From positions 21,633,501 to 21,697,500 of the forward strand of contig NC_135067.1 in the NCBI RefSeq assembly GCF_051401765.1: a stretch of 64,000 nucleotides of DNA, given 5' to 3'. Positions 51,505-63,616 of this stretch are shown here, piece after piece; position 1 is the stretch's first letter, and each line of letters opens with the position of its first letter. The position numbers and the translations under genes were made by a program. The DNA comes from Calliopsis andreniformis. Its lineage: Eukaryota; Arthropoda; Insecta; Hymenoptera; Andrenidae. The notes under the pieces were generated by a model. That model ran no database searches, was not told where the DNA came from, and saw nothing but the letters and a program-made list of their open reading frames with translations.

Positions 51505-52344
51505 TGATCCCACTGGAGTACTACGCCGTAGTACGGCCTCCGTCCGGATTGGTTGGTCCACTCTTCTCGGTTTACCACACTATCAACCCTACTGCTCTCT
51601 CCCCTTCACCCTCTGTTTCGTGCTGCCGCATCGGCAACAATCCACCAACCCTTCCCTCTCGATACATACTCTCTGACCCTGCGCCTTTGTACGTAGCGAA
51701 GGCAAGCCAAGGATATCGCATAGATCACCTAGCTACACGGCCGCCTTCGAGGTATGTACTCCCTTTGTGGATGGCTGCAAATGTTTACAAACAGTTCGCC
51801 TACGCCCGAGGAATCTTAACCAGCCATCGTTGGAATTAACGGTAGACGCATAGGTACGAGCCTGTTACGGGGGATAGATAACACGATCCTCTGATCGGAG
51901 ATTAATTCTGGACTTTCCTGTCTTCGGCTGCAAGAAAATTGGATTGCCGTGACTTTCACGGAAGGCCAGGAGTACCTATGTAATAGCGAATGAAAAATTG
52001 GAGCGCTCCATTGACCGAAAATCAGCGCAGTGAAAATATCAGCAGTCGTAAAAAAGCGAAAGGTGGAAAAGATTACGGGGAATAAAAGATTTGCGCGACG
52101 TGTCAGGAGGATGCGAGGCGAGAGAGGGCTTGAAAAAGGGTACGGGCGCCGTGTGTATTTTACGAAAAGACGCGGCCAGGCTCCTTGTCTTGCGCGTCCG
52201 CGAGGAGTTGGAACCACAGGCAACTACCGCTTTGCCCTCACTTGAAGAAGCCGACGACGGTAGGGGATGGGATGATCTTCGGCGATGGTGGGGCAAGAAA
52301 GATGAGCAGGGTAGGAAGGTAGGGAAGGTGGAGGACCGTTGCAC

Positions 52345-52362
52345 TGACCGGGCTTTGAACCC
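52345..52362 (-). repeat. 18-bp T-arm-like sequence, copy 2
   Basis: Second exact copy of the 18-mer at 51487-51504, same orientation, 858 bp away. Here the stem extends to CGGG/CCCG. Its flanks do not match copy 1, so a common SINE-like ancestor is only a possibility. Confidence 0.4.
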
Positions 52363-55312
52363 GCTATGTGGTAAACAACAGGTACGTTGCACCCGTGGCG
52401 CAATTTGTAAGAGGCGAACCCGAAGAAGACTTCTTCTCCTTCAGGAAGCCGTCGTCCGAAAATAATACCACTTCGAGACCACTTTGAGTAACGGCCCACC
52501 TCCCCTACTACGGCTCCGATTCATTTCTTCGTTTTGTCGGTAAATCGAAGGAAAGTCCGAGTATCGCGTCTGTAATTCAGAACTGCACGAAATCGTGACG
52601 GTGCAACACCCAGTGATTACGACAAAAAACCACATGAAATTGTGGTACATTGACTTTGGCTCGGTCGACGTGTCAAACAATTCTTCCCTGTTTGTTCAAT
52701 AGCTTCGGGGATGGTATTGATACGGTTTCCCGCTTTTTGTCACGCGCCGCTTGTATTTTCTAACGAGGAAGTGGGCTATCGGTCCTAATCGCGGGCAAAT
52801 GGTATCGGGATGGCACAGCGTCGTCAACTTCCGCTTAATGAAGCCAGCTGGAGCCACGCGATCGAATCACAACGCTCCTTTTATGAGATTCCGTAACGTT
52901 TCCCGTTATCCGTGCGATAATTATGAATTGTCTTACGCTACGGTCGATGAATATTTTAACCACTGTACAGTTCATGCGTTGCTCCTCGAAGCACCGCGCG
53001 ATTTTCAATACTCGGGACGTGGAGTCGACATCGACTGCGAAGTAGGACAACTTCGTGAAGTACAAGTTCTGGAGGAATGAAACAAAGACAAGAGTGGGGA
53101 TCTCTTTGGTAACGCCATGCTATTCAAGTATGCTGGCCTTTCCTGTGCCCAAAATACCGCTTGAATTGGTTATTTCGACACGCTGCTTGAAAATACATCT
53201 ACGCCAGTTTACGCAATTTTATGTAAATTCGAATCTGGGTTTGTTGTCAATCGATATCTCTACCAATGGGCCTAGTTACCGACATTCCCAGTTCCCTCTT
53301 CGACCACTAACTGTCGCTAGCGTCGCAAACTTACCGAGAAACCCTTCTAGTTAGCACCGGAGCTTCTTTCTTTTTTAACTTCAAACAACGAGCTGGCTAT
53401 ATCAGCTCCACTTTCCTTTACAATGGACGTAAATTATGACTCGATGCATTTTCGAGGAAATTTTATGATCACAAAAGAATTTCCGGAATACTAAACAATG
53501 TTCCTTTCTACCAATTTGTTTAAAGACACAATTATATTGAAGCTATAAATATTCCAAAGACCATTGTTCAACTTTACATACATTCATTCTCACGGTAATA
53601 ATTACATAATAAAATCGAGGTCGTTTCCGGTTTTCATCGCCCGGGATTTCTTAGACACGAGGTATAATTGTATGAACATAACGGTGATTAATATCCTTCT
53701 TGTCGCAAATTGTCATTCTAGTTATGAATACGATTTGTACCAGCTACTCCGTTAACAAATGATAAACGAGTTTTAATGCAAATACAAAGTACTTCCTGTG
53801 TTCTATATTTCCATTTTGTTTTATCTGTCCCATACAAATTTCGCGATAATGACTGCAGAAATCCCGCAAAGACTGAAGGATTTATAAAAAAGAAATTAGA
53901 AAAGCTCTTGAAAAACTAGCAATTACATATACACATGTATTTTCAGTATTTCTTAAATGGTGTACTTTTTCTTTCGTATTATTGTTACTTTTTGAGTTTT
54001 ATATGAAATTTGTATAAGAATTCATGGCATTCCAATGATCGTATTGGACCAGCCTACGGGCAAACGGGCCACTCTCATTCAAGAATGAACGTCGAAATGT
54101 GAGCGTATCGTCTAAAAATACTGGCGGTGGACTGAGGTGCGCCTAGCAACAGAGATTGCATAGAAGCATAACTATAGTGAACGTGCGTGTTTATACATCG
54201 AGGCACAACGAGGACACGCGTTACGGAAAAAAGGAGCCTCTCTAAACGTGCTGGGTTGCTTTTAAACGATGTTCAAGATTTTAAATCAGTATCTAACTTA
54301 CCTCTCTTGGATTTTTTAATCGCATGCAATAATTTTTCAATCTTTTTCCCGAAGATTCTAAAGTAGATAAGTTTTATGATGCGAGTAAAATATTATTATC
54401 GGTCTTTTTGAAAGTTACTCATAGATATTCAAATATTTCAAGTCATACTGGACTTTTTATTGTATCGATAAGCTGGTCTGAAAATCATAGTTTTGAAAAA
54501 TAGGGATCAATAGTTTTTTTTCGATTTTCATAGATAGGGATAAAATTTTCCTAATGATATTTACACAAGAGCATATTATGCGACAGAAAACAGAAGACGT
54601 TTTATGCGTACTTCTCCAGGCTCAAGGTCCGGGAGAGCGTGTGCCGATAAACATTCAAAAGAGCACAGATTGCGGAGGGACACGTGCATCTGTGCTTGAA
54701 GGAGAATTACTTCAAAACAGGGCCACGTGGACCTCTACATCAAAACGAGGTTCCTGCCACGTACTTTTTTCCTTTTTAATCCTTACGATAATTCTCTTAT
54801 CCGTTTACACTAAATTCTTGAATAATTCATCTCTGACCTCGAATTCGCACTCACACACGATTCAATAATTTAAATTGAACTTAAATGCTATTGTTTAGAT
54901 CAACGGTCAACGATTTCGACGTTTTCGACAAAATCTGACTTTAGTTTCGTCAAATTTCGCGCGTCACTATCAGAACCTGCGTGTACGTATTTTGGATTTG
55001 AACCGTATGATTTTGTAATTGCAAATTTGGTCGAGTGAATCGAGGACATTGCTTGCATTTCGTCTTCATAATTGCTGACTTCAAATTTACATAATATTTG
55101 GCATAATAAATCGCGACAAATACAATTATACTTCGCGAATTGTAAATTATACGTGAACTGGTTCCCTTCCTTATCAAAGACAAAGCTTTTCGCTGTCGCT
55201 GCTCCCTTATTAATGATTCAATTTTTCAGGATAACAGCTTCATCGCACAGCAAATACTGCGTTGCCGTGTGAAAGGAAGAGAAAAGGGGAGTAAAATCGA
55301 AGTACGACTTAC

Positions 55313-55487
55313 CGAAAATAAATACACGGGAATCCAGGAACACCTGCTTGCGTCTCCGCAAATCCTCACGGTACAGGCTCTCAAAGTTTCTGTTGCACCT
55401 GCACCTGTCTGAATTTTTCTCAACGAACAAATTCTCTATGCTGTGTTCATCTGACGATAAGGAGATTGCACTGGGATTCAAGGAGTT
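55313..55487 (-). CDS. Orphan exon-like ORF of an unrecognised gene (partial)
   Basis: On the minus strand an open frame runs from an AG at 55488 (CCTAG, weak) to a strong donor TTCG|GTAAGT at 55313. Codon choice looks coding, with many G/C third positions in AT-rich surroundings. The peptide contains SSDEHSIENLF, a DRCRCNRNF cysteine pair and YREDLRRRKQVFLDSRVFIF. I do not recognise the family, and I found neither a following exon at lower coordinates nor a start. A TAG lies immediately upstream in frame, so the exon must begin at 55487 or at the alternative AG giving 55470. A better pyrimidine-tract acceptor lies further upstream (about 55514) but would put this frame behind a stop. It may belong to a gene with large introns, or be chance. 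Confidence 0.35.
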
Positions 55488-57039
55488 CTAGGACGGACGT
55501 ATTGTGTGCAGCTGTAACAAGGAGACGAAACATATTCAGGTCTGGATTAAACTCGATTAAGGTGAAAACAATGTAGAGTGACTGAAACATGTAAACAAAA
55601 AGAAAGGAGTATATGTGATGGTATACCGTACACGAAAGTCTTTCCCTACTACTCTACTAGCCTAGGAAAACATTTTCTTCAATCTACTAATTACGTACTA
55701 CGACTAATGCATGAACAAGAACATATGCATGGAGAGAACATGGATATCGGACACCAGGGACACAAAAAAAAAAAAGATAGACTTTTTTTTATAGATAATT
55801 CTTTTTTTTTTTTTTTTTAATAAACATAGGCATTCACTTATGTAGGTTAGTTCTTTTAGACTCTCTTACGATTACGGTTTATATAATATATGTTGTCGTT
55901 ACACATATAATTCTTACGCGAATACCAACTGAAAGTGAGGCACTGGGTACTTCAGCTCTCCCTTTTATCTTTTTTTTTTCCTCTGCAGCATCCACCCGCG
56001 CAAACAAACACCATGCACACGTGCCCAAGCATATGCAAAACCGTTCACACACTTAACCGGGATCCTTACGTCACGTTTGGAACGCACATATATATCTACT
56101 TATTACAAATAAGAAATACACGCTAAGTTATGTTTACTGAGATCATACTAATACATCACAGGGTTACATAGACATACGATTATTTTCTCTCATTTTTTCT
56201 ACTATTTCTTGTTTTTTCTTCGTTCGTTTCCTGGCGGCAGACTATTCGCGCGTGTCGCGATCTTTCAAAATCTGACGAGATTCCGCACAGTCGTTCTATT
56301 TTTTCCCTGAAACTATTCGTTACTGGCAGGACAAGTAATTCTGAGGAGTCTGCCGTGAACTAACGATTTTTTTTAATCGTAAGTCCTGACAATGCGCGCT
56401 CAAGGAATCAGAATTAAGTAATAATTTAACGAAAACTGTAAGAAGAGTAAAATTTACTGCACATCGCACGAAATTTTGATTACTTATCGCGACGCTGTTA
56501 CTCGCGTCTAATCGCTGCCATTGAAACTTGGAATACAATGCGATCGGTATGAAAAAAGTGCCGAAAACGACCATTTAGAATTCAACGAATCGATCCTTCC
56601 CACTCGTAGCGTATTTCGACCGAGTGACGACTACGAAAAAATAGCTTTGTAACCACCAGTCGTATTTTTGAACTATAATCTCAAAGAGGGGGAACAAATG
56701 AGCGAAAGAAAGTAAGTGTACCAGGAGCAAGGTGTGAGATTAAGAAAGTTGAAGGGTGAGTGGGGGGGTGGCTTTAACCAAATTATGAACAAGAACTTGT
56801 AATAAACAGCTACCATTATAAAATCAATATACCATTTAAAGATATACAATTACATTTACATTAATGTTACGTTTCTCTTGCGTAAATTCATCCACGATGA
56901 AGAAAGTGGCAAAGGAAGTTTTGGTTCGTTCCAAACTCTAGCATTGTTAATACGTGTATACGCATATTCGTTGTGTGATGTGTGTATGTGTATATTTTGA
57001 ACTTCGTATTTTTGTTAACACGACATATATGTAAAATTT

Positions 57040-57057
57040 TATATATATATATATATG
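57040..57057. repeat. (AT)n microsatellite
   Basis: An uninterrupted AT dinucleotide run in AT-rich flanking DNA, probably within or just beyond the dacapo 3' UTR. Confidence 0.8.
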
Positions 57058-58240
57058 AAAGAATAATTCAGACACAAATGCACTCTTGCATAATTTAAAG
57101 AACCGTTTAAAGACCTCCAAATTTGTACTCCAAAATAATATACAATCGTGTTAATTGCGTGAATTTCGACCTAAATAATACCTGCACGAAAGATAAAGAT
57201 TTTTCAGCTTATGTCGTGGAATACTTTTAACGGTCTTTAATATGCTGTATCATCATCAACCGTCCAGAGGTCTGATCGTATAAAAATAATTAAAAGACCG
57301 AAGAGTCTATCGCGATAATTTGTACAACAAAATGCAAATTCATTGACGAAGCTAAATGAAGATTGCAACGCGCGTTCTCCAGATGAACGCTGATAGCGAT
57401 AGATCACCTTTCGTTGTAAAAACTATTCCGATCGTAATTTGATTTGCAATCTTCGAGAAGCTTAGTACTTTAGCGTACTCTACAACTTAACGCGACTTGG
57501 GTAATGAGATGAAAAAGGAGAGGGGTGGGGGGAAAAGGGCCCGAGAATATAATAAATGTTCCTTCTTCGAAGGGACCTACGTAAGAGGAAAAAATTCGCG
57601 GAGTGATTTGGCATCGGCTGTACTTTCTTAAAATCGTACAGGAGATCAATGCTTAAACATGGGTAACCAGCTACGTATCTAAATCATCGTATATTTCTCT
57701 CTCCGTTTATTGTCCTCGAGACTGGTCTCCTTTTCGAACATGATTGTTGTAAAAAAATATATTTCATCAAACCTTTGTCCTTTGAATGTGCGTATTTCGC
57801 GGTCGTTTCAAGGACTTAGTCAGTCGAAGCCACCGCGAAATTTGTCTTATCCAATTTGCTTTTTTGTCAATGTGTTCGCTCTTAGAACGTTCCACGGGTT
57901 TCCATCGAGCGAAATGGTCGATGGAAACCCACAGAGTCTTTAGCAAAAGAACCAGCCTCTGTTTTCTAAAGATATTCTGGACCAGGCTCAAGTGGATCAA
58001 CATTCGACAAGAAACGCAATGCACACTTTCCACTTATTACCTAGATCGCTTAAAATCTACAATGTATACTAAAAATATTCATAGAATTTTCTGTCTCCTT
58101 CATACTCGCGTCTAAAGTGTACGTGTGCAACGACCTCATCCACTCGTAAATCCTCTCTTGCATCATGCCACAAAATCGAACGAATATATATTATATTACA
58201 TTAATTAATTTTGTGAAATCATTATTTTCTGTCTTCATCA

Positions 58241-58267
58241 ATAATATATATATAATATATATATATA
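58241..58267. repeat. AT-rich dinucleotide microsatellite
   Basis: Interrupted ATATAT/ATAATAT run about 560 bases beyond the dacapo stop codon, so probably transcribed in its 3' UTR. Confidence 0.8.
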
Positions 58268-58828
58268 CCCTAATCATTACTCTGTCTCTAGCCTACTACA
58301 AATAAAGAAAAGATAACGACACGATGAATTACATGTACATATTATAAAAAAAAGAGAAAAGAAAAAAGTAGAAAATAGCAACAACCTTCGGAAAATCTGA
58401 TCTTCCTCTGTCTCTCCAGTCCTTCGTCCGTGTGTAGTCGTCTTTGTCGCGTTGTTGCTATTTTGCGGATTCCCGCGGCATGACTGCGGGAAAATTCCGT
58501 GTCTGTCTAATAATAATATTTATATGTATACCAAGGAACGAAAAACGGTGATACTTCGTGTCTTTTCTCCCCACCGTTTTCGCTTACATTCATGGCGGAT
58601 AAATCTACGTGAATGGCACAGCCAACGGACCTCGCGCCTCCTGCCAGAGCTTCTGCCTTTCTCGTTCCTCCTGGCAGCGATGTGCTTGCTTGCTCCTTGC
58701 TCTGTGTTTCCGGCCCTTCCCTTTCTCTTTTTCTCTCTTGTGCGCGCACGCGCTCACGCTCGCGTGAAACACGCACGCACGAAGATGGAAGAAGACAGCG
58801 AGGCTGAAGGAGGAAGCTGGAAGGCTCT

Positions 58829-61800
58829 TTAGCTGCGTATCTGGCCCGCGTTGCGGCCGATCTTCTCCGGCGGCTCTATCATGCTCTTCGCGCTACCGTT
58901 TAGGCTACGTTTACGACTCTTCATGAAGTCTGAAAACAGAAAACAACCAACACGTATAATACATTATCCCGTTCTTTAATAGACGCGAGAAGTATCTTCG
59001 AATTAGTCAACCTCATTTCTTGTCTTACTTAAACGACTTTCAATATAAAATACAGGTTTTTCCAATGGGTCTTCCTAAGCGCGGGTTTCTCCTCTTCTTT
59101 CCAATTTCAAGAGCCCAATATTTTTAAATTTGGAAATTTCAAAAATTTGAAAATTTGAAAATTTGAATATTTGGAAATTTGAAAATTTGAATATTTGGAA
59201 ATTTGAAAATTTGAAAATTTGAATATTTAAAAGTTTGAAAATACAAAAATTTAGAATTATCCGCGCTTGAAAAAAAGGTAGTAGTGATAAGAGACTTAAG
59301 TTCACTACAATATGAAAACCAGTTATTTCCAATATCTCACACATGCAAAGTAGTAAAAATCGTTCCGCAAATCGACTTCACTTTTTATTGCATGCAGCTC
59401 GGAGTTTCGCTTCGTGCAAGGTTACACATTGCCAGTGCATGAATACGCGATAACCTTTCAAATATATTGCCTCATCGTCTCTGTTAATTGTATATCGGTG
59501 GCAGATAAGATATACGCAAATCTCGGTGGAGCTTGTGTGAAATTGAGGCGCGCCAGATGAAAGGCAGCAGGCGAAAGACAAGCGTGCATAATGCGAAAAG
59601 TTTGGAATAATAACACACATGCAATTTTATTTCTTCCAGCGCGCAAATGTTGTTTGCGAACCTTTAATGACTCACGATATAGGAAGCTTGCACAAAAACA
59701 CGGCCCGCGCCAGGCTGATACTCGTGATCATGAGTCACGTCGCGACGCTTTAAGCCTCCAACCACAAAAACCCACACCCCCTTCTCGTCCCTTCCCCCAT
59801 GCAACATTTGGCGAATTTCCACGGGAAAACTCGACGCATCTGTTCGATTTCCCGGGATTATCCCGAACGACCTTTTCAAAGCTCGGTCGGCACGGCACGC
59901 GACAGAAATTATGGAGATCGGGAGGACAGCTGTGTCAATGGTCGCGACCCCTCTACTGATCTCGCGACGTTAATCGGCTACGTGAAAATTAATAACTGCA
60001 GCGAACAAATAAATTACTTCCAAACAGGCAATCGTTTCTGCCAAAGTCTTTTTCATCGATTCCTACTCTTGATAGCCTGCAATTAGTCTTCAAAATTTCT
60101 CATACAGGGTGTTTCAAAGCGCGAATAATTGTGCAAACTATTCTCAACTGTGCTTGCAGTATAAAACAATAGGACTACGTTGAATCTCGATATGCTCCGA
60201 ATTCTAGCCGTATCGATCCATTATCCCACCCTCTGCTCCCTCTCACATCCATCCCTCGAAATTTCGCGCGATTTTGTGAGGCGCAAAGCAATTGTCGCGT
60301 GCAAATTTAAATGGCTGGACGCACGCATGCGGGTCGAAACGGTCGCGTCGAGATCGTGATTTAAAATAGCAATCGAGTGTCACTTCGCTTGGGGCCATGC
60401 ACCCCAGTTTGTCAGGGATGCACGATTGTGAGCACAGCTGATACCCCCATACGCGCGACGCGCAGGAGGCGCACACGCACGAAGGTCGCGCGCGCGGACA
60501 AAGGCTCGATGAGCGAGGGGTGTGTGGAAAGAGAAAGGGAACGGGGGTGTGCACACACGGGGGCAGCAACCCCATATGGACGGTACAGCTGACCGCGTGG
60601 CTCATTAATAACGTACGTTAGAAAAATCGGTCGGCGCCCCTATCTCGCTCGGCGAAAACGAACGTTACATGCACGCTCATTCCCCTGTATAATGCTCGAA
60701 ATGCAGGAGGAGGGTGGAACTCATCGGGACGGTTCCGTATCGGGGGATCAAAGCGCGTTGCGTTTCGTGCGTATCGATCCGGTTAATCGAACAGCGAGAG
60801 CGTATCGTTCTCGATATTATCGTTAAATAATAACGGACTTTGTCACGCGTCGCACGCGACTGCTAAAAGCTGAGGTGAATCACCATCGAAGGTAAGACCA
60901 ATTTACTCATAATCCTACGGAGCAATTAAGTATCTCTAGGTCGAGATTCTACTTTGGGCTGTGAAGAGACGAGGTTAACTTGATCGTTACCTGGCAATAA
61001 TTTAAAATGAAGATAAACATTTCCCGTAACAAACTTAGAAAATTATTGAAACCTTAGGGACATCGAAAGAGTGACTCATGCGAGTGGTACTATTACTGAT
61101 TTATGCTCCGAAGTTTAATTATTCCAGGCAAACAAGTTTGAATCGACTCGTTAGTCATAGGAAGTAATCAAGAAGATCGATCCCTATGATTCACCCTGTA
61201 TAATGAACCCTTTAGAGAGCCTCGAGCAAGGGTGGCACCAAGTGCATCGATGACCCCATGCAAATGCCCTTATGTCAGCCTTCCCCTCCGTCTAAATTAA
61301 ATTGGCTAACTGTTTTGTTAGTAAAAATCGATGACCCTGCTTTCTCCCTGATTTCGCACACCCCTATGCAACTCATCGGCAGGTTTACAGTCTCGAGTAG
61401 ACGGTCTGTCGTCCAGACGTTGTTTTCCTTTTTTTTTCGGACGAGTTTCCATCGAATGCACGGCTCTGCCGCGGAGGGACACAACGTGGTGGCGCATAAA
61501 CAAAAGAGCGACGCGTGCTAGTGTGTCGCGAAGTGTGTTTGGACGCGAGTTAGATGCATGGGTGCGAGGCAGATGAGGAGTCACGTCCAGAAATAGTCGC
61601 GTCGCGTGGGTGGTGTGCACAGCCGAATAATAAATAGGCGAAAAAAGGGGAATTAGACCGTGAGGTAGCAGAGTCGAACAAGATGGCCGTGTGCAAGATA
61701 CAAACATAATACGGAAGGCCTCGCGTGAGGCGAGAAGGCGTCGAGGAAACTGCAATGTACAGGGTGTTCCAAAATATAAGACACCAGTCGATTTCTCCCG

Positions 61801-63616
61801 AAAAAGAAAGTCGAGAGTAAAGTAAACGCTACTCGCAATACCATACGTTATATATTTTGGCACACCTTGTACATATGTATCTACTCCTATTAATCTTCTC
61901 GAATCAAAACACACACGAACAGAAAACATCGCACCGTTGAGATAATCTATTAAAGGAATTATGCCATAATATATTTATCATTATGTCATTCTTGTTTACG
62001 ATCTCCCGAGACGTGCAATCATCGAGCAGCGTTTATCCTCCGCGCAGAAATTTATTTACTTGACTTTATTTTGAGCCTTATCGTCGACTATGACGATACA
62101 CGATAGTTTATCTATTATCCGCGAGCATAGGAATATTTTTATTGTTCGAACGCTCGCTGCATCGCATCTGGCTGATTAATCGATCGATAAGGGGCGAACA
62201 AAGTCTCGAAATCGAAAAGTCAATCGTATTCCAGCGAAGTAATATTCGCGAAATACGATATGCAAGGAGGGACGCGTTCACGCGGGTGCAATTCATTCTT
62301 TTTATCAGGTGCTTACGTAATTACGTAAATTGCGACGACCTTGCCTGCCGGTCGACGAATTAGATTGACCTAGGCAGTACGGGCTTCCCGTATAAATAAT
62401 GCCACTCAATTAACTCCGATAACGCGCGTTAATCGAACGAAATAATTTAGGAAATCTGGCGATTCATCAGTCGGTTGCATAACGTCTCTTACAGCGGACC
62501 CAAAATTAGTCTACGATCAAAAAATAGCCCGACTATCTCTTTACCATTTCTTTAACAAGAAACCAAGTTTACCACTTTACGTACTATGCATGCTGATAAA
62601 TACAAAATATATTTAGACCAATGGCGATAATTCTTCGTTAAGAAACACGCAACAAGCACAGAGTGCAACGAACTTCAGTAGCAAATTCGAACCGAAACGG
62701 GTCACATATGGCGCAACAAAGCTTATGAAATGAACTCGAAAAAACAACCCAGCTTTTCCCACGAGCTAAGCAAAAAAACTTCGTAGCGTGAAAGCCTGAA
62801 CCAGTCCCGTAGAAAACTGAAGCTCATCTGCTCCGAGCTGAACCAGGCCAAACGAAGCAAGCTAGCCGTTCAACGTGGAAACAGTTAATCAGACACGAAA
62901 GAGGTTTCGTGAAACAGGTCTCTGTTTCGAGCGGCGATCTAAGCAGCCACCGAAGGAAGCGCACATGTTTGCGCCTATCGAAGCGACGTACAATGGGAAG
63001 CAATCAGGAGCAGCAAAAATAGGGGGAAAAGTTATCGTTATCTCTTACCGGTTATGGAGGACTGCTTCCTCGCGGCGGAGGTGGACAGAACGGGGGTAGT
63101 GGGTTCGACGATGTACATTTTCTTGTCCGCCTCGAAGTCGAATATATCGGTGACGGTGAGTTCGCCGATCTGAGGCACCCTGGGCTCCTGCGGCGGCGTC
63201 CTCTCCGCCTTGGCGAGGACCGGGGTCGTCGGAGACTCCTTGCGCAGCAGTCGAGTGGTGGGCGAGGAGTCTCGCGCCTTTCTCGGCGTGCCTGGCGCGT
63301 GTTTCCTTAAGTAGGGCATCCCGCGAAGGGCATAGGGCTCGGGCACCACGTCCTGCGGCGTGACCAGCTCCCACTCGTACCTCGAGTTCGCCCTCGGTAT
63401 CTCCAAGTGAAAGTCGAATCCCCATCTCTCGGCGTCGAGCATCGATTGGGCACGCAGCTCGCGCTCCGCCAACGCGCGGGCCGCCGCGTGATCGACGGGC
63501 CCGAACAGATCCCTCCGCACGCGAGCAAGGGCTGCTCTGCTCGGCACCGTTCGTCCTCCACCCAGATTCCTACTCATTTCCGTCATCATCACCGGATTCA
63601 ACACCCTTGCGCTCAT
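58829..63616 (-). CDS. dap: dacapo, p21/p27-family CDK inhibitor
   Basis: Two coding exons on the minus strand, 63616-63049 and 58929-58829, encode 222 residues. The start (MSARVLNPV) resembles the N-terminus of fly Dacapo. The CDI domain is intact: the cyclin-binding RDLFGPVD (35-42), a linker helix, the CDK-binding WGFDF (65-69), then YEWELV and the EPYALR segment that corresponds to the ATP-site-blocking part of p27. The protein binds Cyclin E-Cdk2 in the nucleus and stops proliferation before differentiation. A Ser/Thr-Pro-rich middle follows. At the end of exon 1 and start of exon 2 lies QSSITDFM plus KSRKR, a PCNA-binding box with the TD pair and basic residue expected of a CRL4-Cdt2 degron. 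An upstream in-frame ATG is not needed, as the chosen one opens the conserved region. Confidence 0.95.
59117..59256. repeat. AAAATTTG low-complexity tract in the dacapo intron
   Basis: Tandem GAAAATTTG, GAATATTTG and GAAATTTG units, near the 3' end of the dacapo intron on its own strand. It is close in unit and length to the tract at 31.7 kb. Confidence 0.8.
61760..61869. mobile_element. Short Tc1/mariner-type MITE in the dacapo intron
   Basis: A 110-bp element with inverted ends: CAGGGTGTTCCAAAATATA on the left and, read inverted, CAAGGTGTGCCAAAATATA on the right (17 of 19 match). It is flanked by TA on both sides (61758-61759 and 61870-61871), as expected of a Tc1/mariner target duplication. 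There is no coding capacity for a transposase, so it would depend on another element. It lies in the 4.1 kb dacapo intron. Confidence 0.7.

Larger units (their letters stand above)
33401..55312. other. 22 kb gene-poor stretch
   Basis: AT-rich to about 35 kb, then CpG-rich with purine or pyrimidine tracts (40.5-41.0, 42.9-43.1, 51.36-51.48 kb), and AT-rich again from about 53 kb. ORFs up to 228 codons occur (47891-48577), but they lack recognisable domains, overlap other frames and are rich in Arg, Ser and Pro, as expected from CpG-rich non-coding DNA. A GC-rich, promoter-like stretch lies at about 35.3-35.7 kb. No transposon ORF or convincing RNA gene is seen. Regulatory DNA or introns of a gene whose exons I cannot recognise are both possible. 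Confidence 0.45.
55488..58828. other. AT-rich stretch, probably including the dacapo 3' UTR
   Basis: AT-rich with homopolymer A and T runs (55768-55820) and AT dinucleotide tracts. A minus-strand AATAAA (TTTATT on the + strand at 57706-57711) would end a dacapo 3' UTR of about 1.1 kb. No coding frame is supported here. Confidence 0.45.

Noticed and set aside
51480..52430. tRNA genes around the TTCAAAG loops
   Set aside because: No matching acceptor stem, D arm or anticodon arm could be placed at either copy.
61318..61929. 203-codon minus-strand ORF
   Set aside because: Includes the MITE and CpG-rich intron DNA of dacapo; no recognisable protein features.
886..62925. Similar GTTTCATGAAACAGG and GTTTCGTGAAACAGG sequences near 886 and 62907
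   Set aside because: The match is about 15 bases and largely a short palindrome; it is not enough to support a shared element.
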